Below, piece after piece: positions 14,269 to 15,367 of a DNA stretch of 15,367 nt (positions are counted from its first letter, which is position 1; each line of letters begins with the position of its first letter). Source of the DNA: Hyphomicrobiales bacterium. GTDB lineage: Bacteria; Pseudomonadota; Alphaproteobacteria; Rhizobiales; Devosiaceae. The notes under the pieces were generated by a model. That model did no database searches. It had not been told where the DNA came from and saw only the letters and a program-made list of their open reading frames with translations. The position numbers were made by a program, and so were the translations under genes. The DNA lies in contig WFOP01000303.1 in assembly GCA_015487985.1 (NCBI GenBank), forward strand, positions 1 through 15,367, written 5' to 3'.

Positions 14269-14289
14269 ATTTATTTGCCCCTTTTTTTA

Positions 14290-14312
14290 GCCTGTAATCT
14301 AATGTGACAGGC
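14290..14312. promoter_or_regulatory. Dyad in the divergent promoter region of the GFA and glyoxalase-like genes
   Basis: GCCTGT (14290-14295) and ACAGGC (14307-14312) form a perfect 6-bp inverted repeat with an 11-bp spacer, and ACAGGC recurs at 14314-14319. Its location between two divergent starts would suit an operator for both genes. It is short, so confidence is low. Confidence 0.25.
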
Positions 14313-14346
14313 AACAGGCACGAAGCCAAGCGGGAATTTATAGATT

Positions 14347-14976
14347 ATGTCTTTGTTGAAACTGGATCATTTTGCTCTTGGTTCTGCGGACCTTGAAGCA
14401 GACATTGAGGCATTGAGCCAAATTTTAGGCGCAAAACCTCAGGTGCGGGCAAAGCATGCATTGTTTGGCACACATAACGCCTTGTGGCGGCTGGAGACAC
14501 AAAAAGCTCCGGTTTATCTTGAGTTGATAGCAATTGATCCGGGGGCGCCCAAACCAAAGCGCAAACGCTGGTTTGGCTTGGATGACCCCAAGGTGCAATC
14601 CCGCCTTCAAAACGGATTTCAGCTTTTGACGCTTGTGGTCAATACCAGCGACTTTGGGGCGGCACGAAAGCTGTTCCCTGAAGATCCGGGGCCGCCGGTG
14701 GAGGTTTCGCGCAATGATCTGGTCTGGCAATTCAGCCTGCATGAGAATGGGGGGCTGGTGGATAGCGGCGCGTTGCCCTATCTGATCGAATGGGCGCCGG
14801 GGCCACATCCGGTGGAAAAAATGGGCCATCAGAATATTGATATCATCGGGATTGGCGGGCGGCGCCTGTCTGATATCGCCATGGGGTTTGATTGCCCTGT
14901 TTTTGAAACCTGTGCGCATCTTGAATTGTGGTTGAGGTCAGCTCAGGGCAAAGAAATGCGCTTTAGCAGCCTTTAG
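14347..14976 (+). CDS. Glyoxalase-like (VOC superfamily) protein
   Basis: A 209-residue protein that opens with [12 protein letters not shown], the first beta-alpha-beta unit of a vicinal-oxygen-chelate fold, with His8 as a likely metal ligand. [12 protein letters not shown] near residue 57 supplies the matching Glu, and [11 protein letters not shown] near residue 145 the second Glu-bearing strand. This spacing resembles the Glyoxalase_3-type (PF13468) group, whose members are mostly uncharacterised. The substrate cannot be predicted. No signal peptide or membrane helix is seen. The ATG at 14347 lacks a good ribosome-binding site; TATAGA lies 6 bp upstream of it, which could mean a very short leader. 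Confidence 0.82.
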   Translation: MSLLKLDHFALGSADLEADIEALSQILGAKPQVRAKHALFGTHNALWRLETQKAPVYLELIAIDPGAPKPKRKRWFGLDDPKVQSRLQNGFQLLTLVVNTSDFGAARKLFPEDPGPPVEVSRNDLVWQFSLHENGGLVDSGALPYLIEWAPGPHPVEKMGHQNIDIIGIGGRRLSDIAMGFDCPVFETCAHLELWLRSAQGKEMRFSSL

Positions 14977-14993
14977 AAAAACGCATAAGGGTT

Positions 14994-15022
14994 TTGACCA
15001 TAAACAATTCCTCTCTTATAAA
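14994..15022 (+). promoter_or_regulatory. Sigma70-type promoter of yebC
   Basis: TTGACC (14994-14999) and TATAAA (15017-15022) are separated by the ideal 17 bp and match 5 of 6 consensus bases each. Transcription would start near 15029, giving a leader of about 33 nt with AAGGA at 15049-15053 as ribosome-binding site for yebC. It is the best promoter match in the window. Confidence 0.72.
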
Positions 15023-15061
15023 CGCGCTGATACGAAACCTAACATTTCAAGGACACTTCAA

Positions 15062-15367
15062 ATGGCCGGCCATTCCCAGTTCAAGAATATCATGCACCGC
15101 AAGGGACGTCAGGATGCAGTGCGTTCCAAACTGTTTTCCAAGCTGAGCAAGGAGATTACGGTTGCGGCGAAAATGGGCATGCCTGACCCGGATATGAACC
15201 CGCGTCTCAGGCTGGCGGTAACCAACGCGCGTTCCCAATCCATGCCCAAGGATAATATCCAGCGCGCCATCAACAAGGCCAGTGCCACGGATGGGGAAGC
15301 CTATGAAGATATCCGCTATGAAGGATACGGGCCGGGGGGGGTTGCCGTAATCGTTGAGGCCCTGACC
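15062..15367 (+). CDS. YebC/PmpR family (TACO1-like) protein, 3' truncated
   Basis: The first 102 codons of a YebC-family protein, cut by the window end. The start [18 protein letters not shown] and the following [14 protein letters not shown] and [20 protein letters not shown] segments are diagnostic, as is [10 protein letters not shown] at about 88-97. Family members were long annotated as transcriptional regulators; recent work links YebC and its mitochondrial homologue TACO1 to translation through proline-rich or difficult stretches. In proteobacteria the gene is commonly followed by ruvCAB, which would lie beyond the window. The ATG at 15062 has AAGGA 8 nt upstream and its own promoter. 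An 8-G tract falls at 15334-15341 in the Gly-Pro-Gly-Gly motif. Confidence 0.96.
   Translation, partial: MAGHSQFKNIMHRKGRQDAVRSKLFSKLSKEITVAAKMGMPDPDMNPRLRLAVTNARSQSMPKDNIQRAINKASATDGEAYEDIRYEGYGPGGVAVIVEALT

Noticed and set aside
1..15367. CRISPR array, tRNA/rRNA gene, transposase, prophage or plasmid origin
   Set aside because: Reading both strands revealed no regularly spaced repeats, cloverleaf, integrase or replication genes; the content is ordinary chromosomal.

Overview
The window (15.4 kb, roughly 50 % G+C) is a chromosomal, housekeeping stretch of an alphaproteobacterium. The gene order tkt-gap-pgk / thiE-like / Sel1 protein / efp / inositol monophosphatase / MotA-like / OmpA-like, divergent from zauP(DUF4164)-zapA-6S RNA-fau-ymdB, is one I recall from Hyphomicrobiales (Rhizobiales) and relatives. 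No phage, transposase, CRISPR, tRNA or rRNA gene is visible. The genus cannot be named from the sequence alone.

Layout. Positions 1-1044 (+) hold the 3' part of an MsbA-type ABC exporter. From 10950 down to 1087 every gene lies on the minus strand: transketolase, glyceraldehyde-3-phosphate dehydrogenase and phosphoglycerate kinase (carbon metabolism); a degenerate thiamine-phosphate-synthase-like protein; an exported Sel1-repeat protein; elongation factor P; an inositol-monophosphatase-family enzyme; and a two-gene MotA/TolQ/ExbB-like plus MotB/OmpA-like pair that should form an ion-driven envelope machine. From 11297 to 13673 the plus strand carries the cell-division pair zauP-zapA, the 6S RNA gene ssrS with its own promoter, 5-formyltetrahydrofolate cyclo-ligase (fau) and a YmdB-type phosphodiesterase overlapping fau by 4 bp. 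A 97-bp palindromic repeat separates ymdB from a convergent GFA-family zinc protein (minus). A glyoxalase-like gene and the start of yebC, behind a strong sigma70-type promoter, close the window on the plus strand.

How the parts fit. tkt, gap and pgk run together in the lower Calvin/pentose-phosphate/glycolysis block. The fructose-bisphosphate aldolase gene that often follows pgk in related genomes is absent here, and a hairpin occupies the gap. ssrS-fau is an ancient linkage. zauP and zapA overlap by one base and should be co-translated.

No complete new defence or mobile system was found. The points most worth a second look are the non-flagellar MotA/OmpA-like pair with its roughly 140-residue coiled-coil stalk, the tandem 18-bp direct repeats upstream of tkt, the palindromic element at 13681-13777, the degenerate ThiE homologue, an Asn-to-Asp change in the metal motif of YmdB, and an excess of poly-G/C tracts, three of them in pgk.
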